NCBI RefSeq assembly: GCF_002000985.1
Contig: NZ_CP018822.1
Span: 1,072,001-1,136,000, forward strand
Length of the DNA stretch: 64,000 bases
Reading direction: 5' to 3'
Source: Streptococcus gallolyticus subsp. gallolyticus DSM 16831
Lineage (GTDB): Bacteria; Bacillota; Bacilli; Lactobacillales; Streptococcaceae
Shown here in pieces: positions 37,472 through 48,708 of the stretch (its first letter is position 1; every line of letters starts with the position of its first letter). The translations under genes and the position numbers were made by a program. Under the pieces are notes generated by a model. The model saw nothing but the letters and a program-made list of their open reading frames with translations. It was not told where the DNA came from and did no database searches.

Positions 37472-38311
37472 ATGAGTAAGATTATTTTTTTAGACGTCGA
37501 TGGAACATTAGTGGATTATCATAATCGCGTGCCAGAGTCTGCTGTCAAAGCAATTCAACAAGCGCGTCAAAATGGACATTATGTCTTTGTTTGCACGGGA
37601 CGTAGTCGTGCAGAAATGCAGCCTGAGCTATGGGAAATTGGTCTTGATGGCATGATTGGTGGCAATGGTTCTTATGTTGAACATAACGGTCAGGTGATCA
37701 TGCACCAGTTGATTTCAAAAGAGGATGCCAAAGCTATTGTTGACTGGCTACACGAACGTGGGTTGGAATTTTACTTAGAATCAAATAATGGTCTTTTTGC
37801 TTCGGAAAATTTCAAAGAAGTTGCCCGCCCAGTAATGCGACAATATGCGCTTTCTAAAGGCAAAACTGCGGCAGAAGTTGAACATATGGAAGCAGAAGAT
37901 GCTCTTCATGGCTTGATTTATGGCGGCGAATTGTATCGTGATGATTTGAATAAGGTCAGCTTTATTCTTAATTCTTACCAAGACCATTTGGATTCAGCCA
38001 AAGCTTTTCCAAGTTTAAAAGCTGGAACATGGGGTGGTCGTGGTGAAACGGCGTTATTTGGAGACCTCGGTGTTAAAGATATTACCAAAGCACACGCAAT
38101 TGATGTTCTTTTGGAGCACTTGCAAGCTGATAAAAAGGATACCATTGCTTTTGGTGATGCTAAGGTTGATATTCCCATGCTAGAATATTGTGAAATTGGT
38201 GTCTCAATGGGAAATGGCGGTCCAGAAATTCTTGCTATGGCAGACATGGTAACCGATGACGTTGAGGAAGACGGACTTTATAATGCCTTTGAAAAATTGG
38301 GATTAATTTAA
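37472..38311 (+). CDS. Cof-type HAD-IIB family hydrolase
   Basis: A 279-residue sugar-phosphate or flavin-phosphate phosphatase of the HAD superfamily. Motif I is IIFLDVDGTLVDY (nucleophile Asp), motif II VFVCTGRS, and the motif IV acid cluster TIAFGDAKVDIPMLEY; the alpha/beta cap of type IIB lies between about 85 and 195. The start follows TTGGAGGAA. It is monocistronic, with a cre site upstream and a terminator after. Confidence 0.92.
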   Translation: MSKIIFLDVDGTLVDYHNRVPESAVKAIQQARQNGHYVFVCTGRSRAEMQPELWEIGLDGMIGGNGSYVEHNGQVIMHQLISKEDAKAIVDWLHERGLEFYLESNNGLFASENFKEVARPVMRQYALSKGKTAAEVEHMEAEDALHGLIYGGELYRDDLNKVSFILNSYQDHLDSAKAFPSLKAGTWGGRGETALFGDLGVKDITKAHAIDVLLEHLQADKKDTIAFGDAKVDIPMLEYCEIGVSMGNGGPEILAMADMVTDDVEEDGLYNAFEKLGLI

Positions 38312-38318
38312 AACAAAG

Positions 38319-38353
38319 AAAACTGCTTGGCAGAGGCGTTGAGCAGTTTTTTG
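38319..38353 (+). terminator. Terminator of the HAD gene
   Basis: AAAACTGCT / AGCAGTTTT stem, 14-nt loop, T-rich end. Confidence 0.75.
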
Positions 38354-38453
38354 ATATTTTATTGAGATTCTTAACATTGGTTCATATGATAGTACAAGGA
38401 ATGCGTTTTATATCATTAGTTTTTGTTTGATTTTAACGATATAATATTATTGA

Positions 38454-39896
<1,443 letters not shown>

Positions 39897-39909
39897 TAAA
39901 TAAAACGTT

Positions 39910-39947
39910 AAAAGAACTGATTCAGATTAGAATTGGTTCTTTTTATT
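39910..39947 (+). terminator. Terminator of the second GH1 gene
   Basis: AAAAGAAC-TG-ATTC / GAAT-TG-GTTCTTTT stem with T-rich tail. Confidence 0.7.
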
Positions 39948-40088
39948 TTCTAACAGCCTTAATTCAGAAATAAAATACTATCTAGTCTTTATTTTTTATT
40001 AAAAATAAAAAACAATCATTTAAAAAGTATATTGTTTATGTTATATTAGTATATATTTTTAAAGAAAGTTGAAGGTAATTTTATTTTT

Positions 40089-43000
40089 ATGAGTGAAGAA
40101 TTAAGGAAAAAAGAACGTCAACGATTTACAATACGGAAAACAAAAGCTTGGGGAGCATGCTCAGTACTTTTAGGCTTGAGCATTCTTTTTGTATTGTCGC
40201 CAGTAAGTGTCAAAGCAGATGATGCAACAAACTCAGTTTTAGAAAATACCACAGTAGTGGAAGATCCGAATGAGACTTTGTCTGTAGATACAGATGATTC
40301 TAGCACTACACCAGAAAACAATAATGATGATAATTTTTCTGAAGCGCAGGAAGAGAGCTCTGTAGAAAATGACATTAAGTCGAAAAATCTTAATGCTTTA
40401 TCACAATCTGCCCTATCATCTAATAGTTTGTCGAGTGATGCGAATGATGAAGTATCGACGGTTACAATTTCTTATACTATTAATTATGTTAATTCGGAAG
40501 ATAACTCGATTGTATCAACAAAAACTGCTTCGGTTGATGTGGAATCTACTACTGATACTGAAGTAGCATCGACTACAGTTACAGAAAAATCTGAAGCGAT
40601 TTCTGGATATAGTATTGCAAGTGGTACTTCAAATATTATTACAACAACCCTGACTGAAGGCGAGGAAAACGTCATAACATTTTACGTGATACCTTCGGAA
40701 AGTACAACGAAAGATGTGACAGGGGTGGAAACTGTTTATTCACGCGATACATCTGCAACAACGAATAATGATAGTACAGTAGCTAATGAAACAGGGGAAT
40801 ATTGGCCAAATACAAACGGTGAGATACTTTCTGAATATGCAAAAAGCATTACTACTAGTTTTGCCACAGCACAAGTTTATTCTGATGAGTATAGTGCAAC
40901 GCCAACACTTGTAAATTACTCTGATTTACTACTTTATGTAAACGGTGAACAAGTAGACGTTGCTACGTTAATAAGCGATGGTAGTTCAGGAAATCCAAGT
41001 TCTATAGCGACAAATTTATTTGGTGAAAATACTTATTTTTATGTTAAAAATGCTTTTTCTATCTATAATCAAGAGACTGGGCAAATAGATGTGTATAGCA
41101 TGAAATGGACATTGCAGTCTGTTAACTATTCAACAGATGATACTACTATCGGTTTTAGTGTTTATGAGACAGGTAGCGGTCGTGTAAATACTTTCTTAAG
41201 TTTGGGATCAGGTTCACAGGTGCAGCAACGTGGTAATTACATTAATAGCCATGTTCAATTTTTCAAAGTAGTTGATAGCGAAAATGCTGGAAGTGTATCC
41301 GTTGAAGAAGCTATAGCGGCAGGCTATATTGAATCATCTGCTGTAAAAATACACTTGGGTTATGCTGATATTGACGCTGATGAATCTGTGGAAATCACAG
41401 AAAGTATCATTAAAAATGTTTATGTCTCAGAAAATATAGCACTGGCTTATCAAGTTACAGATGATGGTTTTTTGGCAGTGACTCGCAAGTATAACGATAC
41501 AAGCAATGTTAGTGAAACAACAGAAGGGCAAGCATATTTTCTTATGGAACTAGATGTTCCTGCTGATGGTTTCGATATTTCTATTAGCACTGTAGGAACT
41601 AAGCTAGATGCTTCAGGAAATAATATTGTTGGACAAGGTTCCAAAGTTGCTCCAAGTATTTTATCGACTATTAAGTATCCTCAAAAACTTTTTATCAATT
41701 ATTATGAATTAGATGAATATGGAAACAAGACGACTATTAAACTTCAAGATAGTGTCGTAGGAAACGGTTATTCTGGTGATTTATATACTGATGCTGTCGA
41801 TGAAAATGGTGATAAAATTAGTTTAACTCCACCAAGTACAATCACAGATACCGAAGGAAATGTTTGGGTATTAATTTCTGATAGGACTGATGGAACAAAA
41901 AATACACGTTTTATAGATGGGACAACTGAATCTATTAATTATTACTATGCGTTATTGACAGGAGATGTTATTGTCCATTATGTTGATGAGTCAGGCAACT
42001 CAATTTCTGATGATATTTTAGACACAGAAAATGGGAACAATGGTTCTTCATACGATACGACAGATAATAAGTTAACTTCTATTACTTCAAATGGAAAACT
42101 TTACCACTTGGTAGGGGTTGGTGTGGAAGATAGTGATGGTGCATTAACTTTTACTAGTGATGGAAAAGTTATTACATCAGAAACGTCATCAGAGGAGCAA
42201 GGATATCTAACTTCTACTTCAACATCGACTACGGAAATAACATCATCATATGATTCAACGACAGAGCCTTCGACTATAACTGTCACGACAGAGAACCGAG
42301 ATGAAACCACAAGAGAATTATTATCGATTACCGAAGTGACAACTACTATCACTGTAAGTGCGGTTGAAGGTTCGGATGAAAATCTTGTGACTAAAAACGT
42401 TACAACTACAATAATCACGATACCTACAGTTGAAGTCACTTATGTTTACAAGCTCGTTACCGGCGATGTTCTGGTTCATTATGTCGATAAAAATGGCAAC
42501 ATCATTTCTGATGATGTGGTCGATGAAGAAAACACCCCGGTCAACGATACTTATGACACGACCGACCACAAGCCAAGTGAAATCAGCTATAACGACCACA
42601 CTTATCGCCTAGTTCCGTCATTAACCGAAGGTGCTGAAACTGGTACAGTTGTTGAAGGTACAACTGAGGTAACCTATGTTTATGAATTGGTAACCGGCGA
42701 TGTGTTGGTTCACTACGTTGATAAAGCCGGCAATACTATCTCTGCTGACGTGGTTGATGAGGAGAATACCCCAGTTAACGACACTTATGACACGACCGAC
42801 CACAAGCCAAGCGAAATCACTTACGGCGGTCACACTTATCGCTTAGTTCCGTCATTAACAGAAGGCAACGAAACCGGCACAGTCGTTGAAGGCACCACTG
42901 AAGTAACCTATGTTTACGAATTGGTAACTGGTGATGTTATCGTTCATTATGTCGATAAGGACGGTAATATCATTTCTGCTGATGTTGTTGATGAGGAGAA

Positions 43001-46000
43001 CGCCCCAGTCAACGACACTTATGACACGACCGACCACAAACCAAGTGAAATTACTTATGGTGGTCACACTTATCGTCTAGTTCCAACATTGACTGAGGGT
43101 GCAGAAACTGGCACAGTCGTTGAAGGTATAACTGAGGTCACTTATGTTTATGAACTGGTAACCGGTGACGTTGTTGTTCACTACGTCGATAAAACTGGCA
43201 ATACTATCTCTGCTGACGTGGTTGATGAAGAAAACGCCCCAGTCAATGATGAATATGACACAAGGGATCATAAACCAAGCGAAATCAGCTATAACGACCA
43301 CACTTATCGTTTAGTTCCGTCATTAACGGAAGGCAATGAAACCGGCACAGTCGTTGAAGGAACAACCGAGGTGACTTACGTTTATGAATTGGTAACCGGT
43401 GATGTTCTGGTTCATTATGTCGATAAAACTGGCAATCCGATTTCCGATGATGTGATTGATGAAGAAGCTGCGCCAGTCAATGATACTTATGACACGACGG
43501 ATCATAAGCCATCTGAAATTAATTATGACGACCATATTTATCGTCTAGTTCCGTCATTAACGGAAGGTGACGAAACTGGAACAATTGTCGAAGGCACAAT
43601 TGAGGTGACTTACGTTTATGAACTGGTAACCGGCGATGTTCTGGTTCATTATGTCGATAAAGATGGCAACACCATTTCTGATGATGTGGTTGATGAAGAA
43701 GATGCCCCAGTCAATGATGACTATGATACAACGGATCATAAGCCGACAGAAATTTCGTATAATGGTCACATCTATCGTCTAGTTCCAACATTGACTGAAG
43801 GCAACGAAACTGGTCAAGTTGTCGAAGGAACGACTGAAGTGACTTACGTTTACGAGCTCGTTACCGGCGATGTGCTTGTTCACTACGTTGATAAGGATGG
43901 CAACACCATTTCTGATGATGTGGTTGATGAGGAGAATGCACCAGTCAATGATGCCTATGATACGACGGACCATAAGCCGACAGAAATTTCACATAATGGT
44001 CACATCTATCGCCTAGTTCCATCATTAACGGAAGGTGACGAAACTGGCACGGTCGTTGAAGGTACAACTGAAGTGACTTACGTTTATGAATTGGTAACAG
44101 GTGATGTGCTTGTTCACTACGTTGATGAGGATGGCAATCCAATCGCAACTGATGTGATTGATGAAGAAGCTGCCCCAGTCAACGACAAATATGATACGAC
44201 GGACCATAAGCCAAGTGAAATCAGCTATAACGACCACACTTATCGCTTAGTTCCGTCATTAACGGAAGGTAACGAAACTGGAACAATTGTCGAGGGCACA
44301 ACCGAGGTGACTTACGTTTACGAGCTCGTTACTGGCGATGTGCTTGTTCACTATGTTGATAAGGACGGTAATATTATTTCTGCTGACGTGGTTGATGAGG
44401 AGAACACCCCAGTCAATGATGACTATGATACAACCGACCACAAACCAAGTGAAATTACTTATGGTGGTCACACTTATCGCTTAGTTCCATCATTAACCGA
44501 AGGCGACGAAACCGGCACAGTCATTGAAGGCACAACTGAAGTCACTTATGTTTATGAACTGGTAACCGGTGACGTTGTTGTTCACTATGTCGATAAGGAT
44601 GGTAACACGATCTCGGATGACGTGGTCGATGAAGATGGTGCACCAATTAATGATTCTTACGATACAACGGATCATAAACCAAGTGAGATCACATATAACG
44701 GTCATGTTTACCGTATTGACACAACTGCGACTGAAGGTAACGAAACTGGCACGGTCGTTGAAGGTATAACCGAAGTCACTTATGTTTATGAACTGGTAAC
44801 CGGTGATGTGTTGGTTCACTATATTGATAAGGCTGGCAATCCAATTTCTGATGATGTGGTCGATGAAGAGAATGCACCGGTCAATGACGCATATGACACG
44901 ACTGACCACAAGCCAAGTGAAATTACTTATGGTGGTCACACTTATCGCCTAGTTCCGTCATTAACGGAAGGTAACGAAACTGGAACAATTGTCGAAGGCA
45001 CAACTGAAGTCACTTATGTTTATGAACTTGTTACTGGCACAGTCGTTGAAGACATACCTGAAGTGGCCTATGTTTACGAATTGGTAACCGGAAATGTGCT
45101 TGTTCACTACGTGGATAAAGACGGTAATTCAATCGCAGATGATGTAGTTGATGAAGAAGCTGCGCCAGTCAATGATACTTATGACACGACGGATCATAAG
45201 CCATCTGAAATTAATTATGACGGCCATATTTATCGCCTAGTTCCGTCATTAACGGAAGGCAACGAAACTGGTACAATCGTCGAGGGCACAACTGAGGTCA
45301 CTTATGTTTATGAATTGGTAACAGGTGACGTTATCGTTCACTATGTCGATAAGGATGGCAACACCATTTCTGCTGATGTGATTGATGAAGAAGCTGCCCC
45401 AGTCAATGACGAGTACGATACAACGGATCATAAGCCGACAGAAATTTCGTATAATGGTCACATCTATCGCCTAGTTCCGTCATTAACCGAAGGTGCTGAA
45501 ACTGGTATAGTTGTTGAAGGTACAACCGAGGTGACTTACGTTTACGAGTTGGTAACAGGTGACGTTGTCGTTCATTATGTTGATAAAGACGGTAATCCAA
45601 TCGCAGATGACGTAGTCGATGAAGAAGCTACTCCAGTTAACGATGAATATGATACGACAGACCACAGACCGACTACGATAACAGTTGACGGTGTGACTTA
45701 TCATTTGGTGGAAAGTGAGTTGCCAAGTAACGAAATTGGTAAGGTATCGGAAGGTGTTACAGAAGTTACTTATATTTATCAAAAAGAAATAATAGAAGTA
45801 GTAACACATCATATTGATGAAAATGGCAATCCCGTAGCAGATGATGAACGTGGCACAACTCCACATAAGACACCAGAAGAACTTCCTGAATACGAGTTTG
45901 TTAAAACAACGACTGATGAATTTGGTAATACCACTCATATCTACAAAAAAGTAGAAAAACCAGTTGTAAGAAAAACTGTAGCACCACCTACAGACAATCC

Positions 46001-46175
46001 TCAAAAACACGAAACTAATGTAAAAACTGTTATTAATCCTACAGATAATAAGGCTCAATCTAACGATTTCTTGCCAAATACTGGTAATGAAAACAGCAGT
46101 ATGACATCACTTGCTGGAATGCTTGTGACGTTTATTGCTACTTTATTATTTAGAAAAAAACGTAAGGATAACTAG
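40089..46175 (+). CDS. LPXTG cell-wall surface protein with MucBP-type repeats
   Basis: A 2028-residue adhesin-like protein. Residues 1-43 are a signal peptide with a YSIRK-like motif (RFTIRKTKAWGACS) ending VKA. Residues 44-200 are Ser/Thr/Asp/Glu-rich and 200-600 form a unique head region without a recognised motif. A divergent MucBP-like domain starts near 621 (TGDVIVHYVDESGNSISDD). Fourteen 78-residue repeats span 782-1891, then one diverged unit and a linker. Sortase signal LPNTG is at 1995-1999, followed by a hydrophobic stretch and RKKRKDN. MucBP domains can bind mucin, so a host-adhesion role is plausible but inferred. The repeat DNA looks GC-richer than the flanking parts of the gene. 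The Shine-Dalgarno (GAAGG) is far from the ATG. Confidence 0.93.
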   Translation: MSEELRKKERQRFTIRKTKAWGACSVLLGLSILFVLSPVSVKADDATNSVLENTTVVEDPNETLSVDTDDSSTTPENNNDDNFSEAQEESSVENDIKSKNLNALSQSALSSNSLSSDANDEVSTVTISYTINYVNSEDNSIVSTKTASVDVESTTDTEVASTTVTEKSEAISGYSIASGTSNIITTTLTEGEENVITFYVIPSESTTKDVTGVETVYSRDTSATTNNDSTVANETGEYWPNTNGEILSEYAKSITTSFATAQVYSDEYSATPTLVNYSDLLLYVNGEQVDVATLISDGSSGNPSSIATNLFGENTYFYVKNAFSIYNQETGQIDVYSMKWTLQSVNYSTDDTTIGFSVYETGSGRVNTFLSLGSGSQVQQRGNYINSHVQFFKVVDSENAGSVSVEEAIAAGYIESSAVKIHLGYADIDADESVEITESIIKNVYVSENIALAYQVTDDGFLAVTRKYNDTSNVSETTEGQAYFLMELDVPADGFDISISTVGTKLDASGNNIVGQGSKVAPSILSTIKYPQKLFINYYELDEYGNKTTIKLQDSVVGNGYSGDLYTDAVDENGDKISLTPPSTITDTEGNVWVLISDRTDGTKNTRFIDGTTESINYYYALLTGDVIVHYVDESGNSISDDILDTENGNNGSSYDTTDNKLTSITSNGKLYHLVGVGVEDSDGALTFTSDGKVITSETSSEEQGYLTSTSTSTTEITSSYDSTTEPSTITVTTENRDETTRELLSITEVTTTITVSAVEGSDENLVTKNVTTTIITIPTVEVTYVYKLVTGDVLVHYVDKNGNIISDDVVDEENTPVNDTYDTTDHKPSEISYNDHTYRLVPSLTEGAETGTVVEGTTEVTYVYELVTGDVLVHYVDKAGNTISADVVDEENTPVNDTYDTTDHKPSEITYGGHTYRLVPSLTEGNETGTVVEGTTEVTYVYELVTGDVIVHYVDKDGNIISADVVDEENAPVNDTYDTTDHKPSEITYGGHTYRLVPTLTEGAETGTVVEGITEVTYVYELVTGDVVVHYVDKTGNTISADVVDEENAPVNDEYDTRDHKPSEISYNDHTYRLVPSLTEGNETGTVVEGTTEVTYVYELVTGDVLVHYVDKTGNPISDDVIDEEAAPVNDTYDTTDHKPSEINYDDHIYRLVPSLTEGDETGTIVEGTIEVTYVYELVTGDVLVHYVDKDGNTISDDVVDEEDAPVNDDYDTTDHKPTEISYNGHIYRLVPTLTEGNETGQVVEGTTEVTYVYELVTGDVLVHYVDKDGNTISDDVVDEENAPVNDAYDTTDHKPTEISHNGHIYRLVPSLTEGDETGTVVEGTTEVTYVYELVTGDVLVHYVDEDGNPIATDVIDEEAAPVNDKYDTTDHKPSEISYNDHTYRLVPSLTEGNETGTIVEGTTEVTYVYELVTGDVLVHYVDKDGNIISADVVDEENTPVNDDYDTTDHKPSEITYGGHTYRLVPSLTEGDETGTVIEGTTEVTYVYELVTGDVVVHYVDKDGNTISDDVVDEDGAPINDSYDTTDHKPSEITYNGHVYRIDTTATEGNETGTVVEGITEVTYVYELVTGDVLVHYIDKAGNPISDDVVDEENAPVNDAYDTTDHKPSEITYGGHTYRLVPSLTEGNETGTIVEGTTEVTYVYELVTGTVVEDIPEVAYVYELVTGNVLVHYVDKDGNSIADDVVDEEAAPVNDTYDTTDHKPSEINYDGHIYRLVPSLTEGNETGTIVEGTTEVTYVYELVTGDVIVHYVDKDGNTISADVIDEEAAPVNDEYDTTDHKPTEISYNGHIYRLVPSLTEGAETGIVVEGTTEVTYVYELVTGDVVVHYVDKDGNPIADDVVDEEATPVNDEYDTTDHRPTTITVDGVTYHLVESELPSNEIGKVSEGVTEVTYIYQKEIIEVVTHHIDENGNPVADDERGTTPHKTPEELPEYEFVKTTTDEFGNTTHIYKKVEKPVVRKTVAPPTDNPQKHETNVKTVINPTDNKAQSNDFLPNTGNENSSMTSLAGMLVTFIATLLFRKKRKDN
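42432..45761 (+). repeat. Array of fourteen 234-bp coding repeats plus a 54-bp partial unit
   Basis: Units start at 42432 and recur every 234 bp to 45005. A 54-bp fragment (45006-45059) follows, and three more full units run from 45060. The total is 14 x 234 + 54 = 3330 bp. Each unit begins EVTYVYELVTGDV, contains HYVDKDGN, DTTDHKPSEI and RLVPSLTEGNETG, and ends VVEGTT. The units differ by short interchangeable segments, such as SYNDH, TYGGH, NYDDH and SYNGH. Confidence 0.95.
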
Positions 46176-46227
46176 TAAGGCTTAATTATAGATAATAAGC
46201 ATTCCTTCTGTTTACATTATAAGGATA

Positions 46228-46269
46228 AAACAACACCCCAAAAGTTGGTTCACTTTTGGGGTGTTGTTG
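46228..46269. terminator. Strong hairpin between the LPXTG gene and the convergent ABC operon
   Basis: AACAACACCCCAAAAGT / ACTTTTGGGGTGTTGTT, about 17 bp perfect. The A-tract on its left gives a T-run for minus-strand transcripts, so it mainly terminates the ABC operon and may serve both. Confidence 0.8.
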
Positions 46270-46291
46270 TGTAATAAAGTTATTTATATCA

Positions 46292-46948
46292 CTAAACCTC
46301 TGTAAATTGTTTTTTCTTGAGTTCAAACGTGACGTCTGTTTCTTGAGCGACAGCTGTTTCGTGAGTGACGATAATAACGGTTTTATTTTGCTTATGTGCA
46401 ATATCTTTGAAGATATTGACAATGTCTTGTGTTGTTTCTTCGTCCAAGTTTCCTGTCGGTTCGTCAGCGATAATTAAATCATGTTCTGTTGCTAAAGCGC
46501 GAACGATAGCAACACGCTGTTGTTGCCCACCAGAGAGTTGAAGAACTGGCTTGTCAATCATTTCTTTGGGAATACCAACGAGTTCAAAAAGTTCTTCGAT
46601 TTTGGCATTGTCCACGGGTTTGTTAGAGATTTCTAGCGCCGTTTGAACATTTTGACGAGCAGTCATGTAGGTCATTAAATTATAAGCTTGGAAAATCGTT
46701 GAAACAGAGTTTTTACGATAATTGGTCAAACCAGATTTATTGATATCATTATCTTCCAAATAAATTTCACCAGCTTTGGGGCTATCTAAGCCAGCTAGTA
46801 GAGAAAGGAAAGTTGTTTTTCCGCTTCCTGACTGACCAAGAATAGAGTAAACTTTCCCTTTTTCAAAGGTTAGATTAACGTCTTTAAAAAGATAATCGTC
46901 AGGATTGTTGGTGTACCAATAACCGATATTATGTGTTCGTAAAGTCAT
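46292..46948 (-). CDS. MacB/LolD-type ABC transporter ATP-binding protein
   Basis: A 218-residue ATPase with Walker [19 protein letters not shown]-loop [19 protein letters not shown], signature [18 protein letters not shown], Walker [16 protein letters not shown] and H-loop VTHE. It pairs with the FtsX-like permease upstream, 13 bp away on the same strand. Such pairs use mechanotransmission to move peptides, antibiotics or lipoproteins, or to sense envelope stress; the substrate here is unknown. Confidence 0.92.
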   Translation of the reverse strand: MTLRTHNIGYWYTNNPDDYLFKDVNLTFEKGKVYSILGQSGSGKTTFLSLLAGLDSPKAGEIYLEDNDINKSGLTNYRKNSVSTIFQAYNLMTYMTARQNVQTALEISNKPVDNAKIEELFELVGIPKEMIDKPVLQLSGGQQQRVAIVRALATEHDLIIADEPTGNLDEETTQDIVNIFKDIAHKQNKTVIIVTHETAVAQETDVTFELKKKQFTEV

Positions 46949-46961
46949 TTCTTAGTCCTTT

Positions 46962-48512
46962 CTAGTTAGATGATAAGATATCCTTAGGTTTCATGCGGAT
47001 AATGCCAATACTTGCAAGAATTGTTGAAACAAATGAAATCAGAAGTGCAATTCCACCAAGTTTTGCGACATCAGTTCCTGTTAATTTGATATCAAGGTCA
47101 TCGATTTCTTGAGTTGAAGAGGTTGCCATTGATACCATATTACCCATGCCGCCACGACCGCCTCCGCCACCAGGGGCACCAGATTTTTGACCAGAATCAC
47201 TATTGTTGCTGTCAGAAGAATTAGTATCTTGACCAGGACCACCGCCATTTTGTCCTGAAGTTTGGGTCGTTTGTTCGGTAGAAGTTGATGATGACAAGAG
47301 CTGATTACCGAGCGCATTTCCCACAAAATTACCAGCAAATGAAGCAATAATAAGTGATACCACCGTTACCATGAAGAGTTCCATAAAGAATTGACCGATA
47401 ATCTTAATGCGATTTTCACCGAGGCTCATCAGAACACCAATTTCATAACGACGTTCGCGAATGCTAAGGATAACAATAAGTGTCAAGATAACAGCGCCAG
47501 CGATTGCTACCAAGATAACGATGTTTTGAGCGATTGATGAAATATTGTTAAGTGGTGAAAGCATTTGTTCGTAGATTTCATCACTTGAAGTGACAGAGTA
47601 AGAATCAGTATCGATTTCAGATTCTACTTCGTCAACGAAATCGTCCATATCTTCTGGATTTGAGAGAGTATAAACAGCTGAATCAAGTGTGTCTGTTTCA
47701 CCTTTCATTGTATCTGCTGTTGTTAGATTGGTGTAGATATTGTTTTGAGGATTTGAAGCATTAGACATCATTTGAGCCGTAGTAGCTGTTGATGAATTCT
47801 CATAGATACCAACGACAGTCAATGTATAACTTGTTTCAGTATCATCTACGGTTGTTGTTACGGTAAAGGTATCTCCGACACTAAGGTCATTAGCGTCAGC
47901 TAAATCTGAAGAAATCACCGCAGAATTATCCGCAGTATCAGACGTGATACCAACACCGTCAGTGATTTCACTTGTGCCAGATGTAAAGTCACTCACGTAA
48001 TCAGTGCTGTTGACACCTGTAATGGTAAAGTCACCAGATGTCATTTCCATACCGCCACGACCAGAGGGTTGATTGCTATCAGATGAATCATCGCTGCTTG
48101 AATCTGAATCATCTGAAGAAGATGAAGATGATGTCGAAATAGCAGAAATATCATCACCAGCTGTTGCTGTCGTTGTTGTGGTAAAGAGATAAGAAGCTAC
48201 GCCGTCTTTTTCAGCGATAGACTCGGCTGTCGCAAGGTCAACAGAAGTAGTTGCTGAACTATCGTCACTAGAATCATCAGAACTGCTGTCGCTGTCAGGA
48301 TTGAAAGCTTTCATCATCGCTTCCCGATTAACAGATAAGGTGACTGTTGCGCCAGCTTCACTTTTGGCTGATTCGACAGCTGAATCGGCAGCATTTTTAA
48401 TGGTCAATCCAGCTAAAACGAAAATTAAAATAGCACTAGTTACTAAAATTAGTAGTGCCGTACGTCCTTTCTTTGCTTTTGTCGCAAGCCAAGCTCGCTT
48501 AATAAAGTTCAT
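46962..48512 (-). CDS. MacB/FtsX-type ABC transporter permease with Ser/Asp-rich insertions
   Basis: A 516-residue permease with an N-terminal helix (residues about 16-38), a large extracellular domain and three C-terminal helices (NIVILVAIAGAVILTLIVIL, MVTVVSLIIASFAGNFVGNAL, IALLISFVSTILASIGII). The outer domain holds low-complexity insertions, SDSSSDDSSDDSS near residue 75 and a longer Ser/Asp run near 135, and there is a Gly/Asn/Ser-rich segment before the last helix. These may be flexible or cation-binding. ATG 48512 with AAAGGAG is preferred to the longer frame. It forms an operon with the ATPase. Confidence 0.88.
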   Translation of the reverse strand: MNFIKRAWLATKAKKGRTALLILVTSAILIFVLAGLTIKNAADSAVESAKSEAGATVTLSVNREAMMKAFNPDSDSSSDDSSDDSSATTSVDLATAESIAEKDGVASYLFTTTTTATAGDDISAISTSSSSSSDDSDSSSDDSSDSNQPSGRGGMEMTSGDFTITGVNSTDYVSDFTSGTSEITDGVGITSDTADNSAVISSDLADANDLSVGDTFTVTTTVDDTETSYTLTVVGIYENSSTATTAQMMSNASNPQNNIYTNLTTADTMKGETDTLDSAVYTLSNPEDMDDFVDEVESEIDTDSYSVTSSDEIYEQMLSPLNNISSIAQNIVILVAIAGAVILTLIVILSIRERRYEIGVLMSLGENRIKIIGQFFMELFMVTVVSLIIASFAGNFVGNALGNQLLSSSTSTEQTTQTSGQNGGGPGQDTNSSDSNNSDSGQKSGAPGGGGGRGGMGNMVSMATSSTQEIDDLDIKLTGTDVAKLGGIALLISFVSTILASIGIIRMKPKDILSSN

Positions 48513-48545
48513 ATAAAACTCTCCTTTGAAATTTTGATACGAAAG

Positions 48546-48574
48546 AAGTATAGACAACTTGTCTTAATTTCAAC
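48546..48574 (-). promoter_or_regulatory. Promoter with a 13-bp palindrome upstream of the MacB-like operon
   Basis: On the minus strand, TTGAAA (48573-48568) and TATACT (48552-48547) are only 15 bp apart. The spacer largely consists of the perfect palindrome AGACAA-G-TTGTCT (48564-48552). A regulator bound within the spacer, as with MerR- or TetR-type proteins, is a reasonable guess. Confidence 0.4.
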
Positions 48575-48673
48575 TGAAAGAAAACTGAAACAAAACTTAA
48601 ATCATTTTGTCACGCTTTAAACATAAAAAACATACGTTAAAAACGAACATTTTAAAAATACAAAATAAAATAA

Positions 48674-48702
48674 TTGACATAAAACGAACGGTAGTGTAAA
48701 AT
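48674..48702 (+). promoter_or_regulatory. guaC promoter
   Basis: TTGACA (48674-48679), 17-bp spacer, TAAAAT (48697-48702). It predicts a start near 48709 and therefore a leader of about 190 nt before guaC. Confidence 0.7.
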
Positions 48703-48708
48703 AATAAT

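Noticed and set aside
42621..45461. Series of about 70-codon open frames on the minus strand every 234 bp
   Set aside because: They are mirror frames of the plus-strand MucBP repeats, sharing their period; they lack ribosome sites and plausible protein composition.
42432..45761. Regular repeats as a CRISPR array or satellite
   Set aside because: Units are 234 bp, contiguous without spacers and in-frame coding throughout; they are protein repeats.
45483..46058. 191-codon minus-strand frame at the end of the adhesin gene
   Set aside because: Composition is Phe/Cys/Tyr/Ile-rich from reading the coding strand backwards; no start signals, fully covered by the LPXTG gene.
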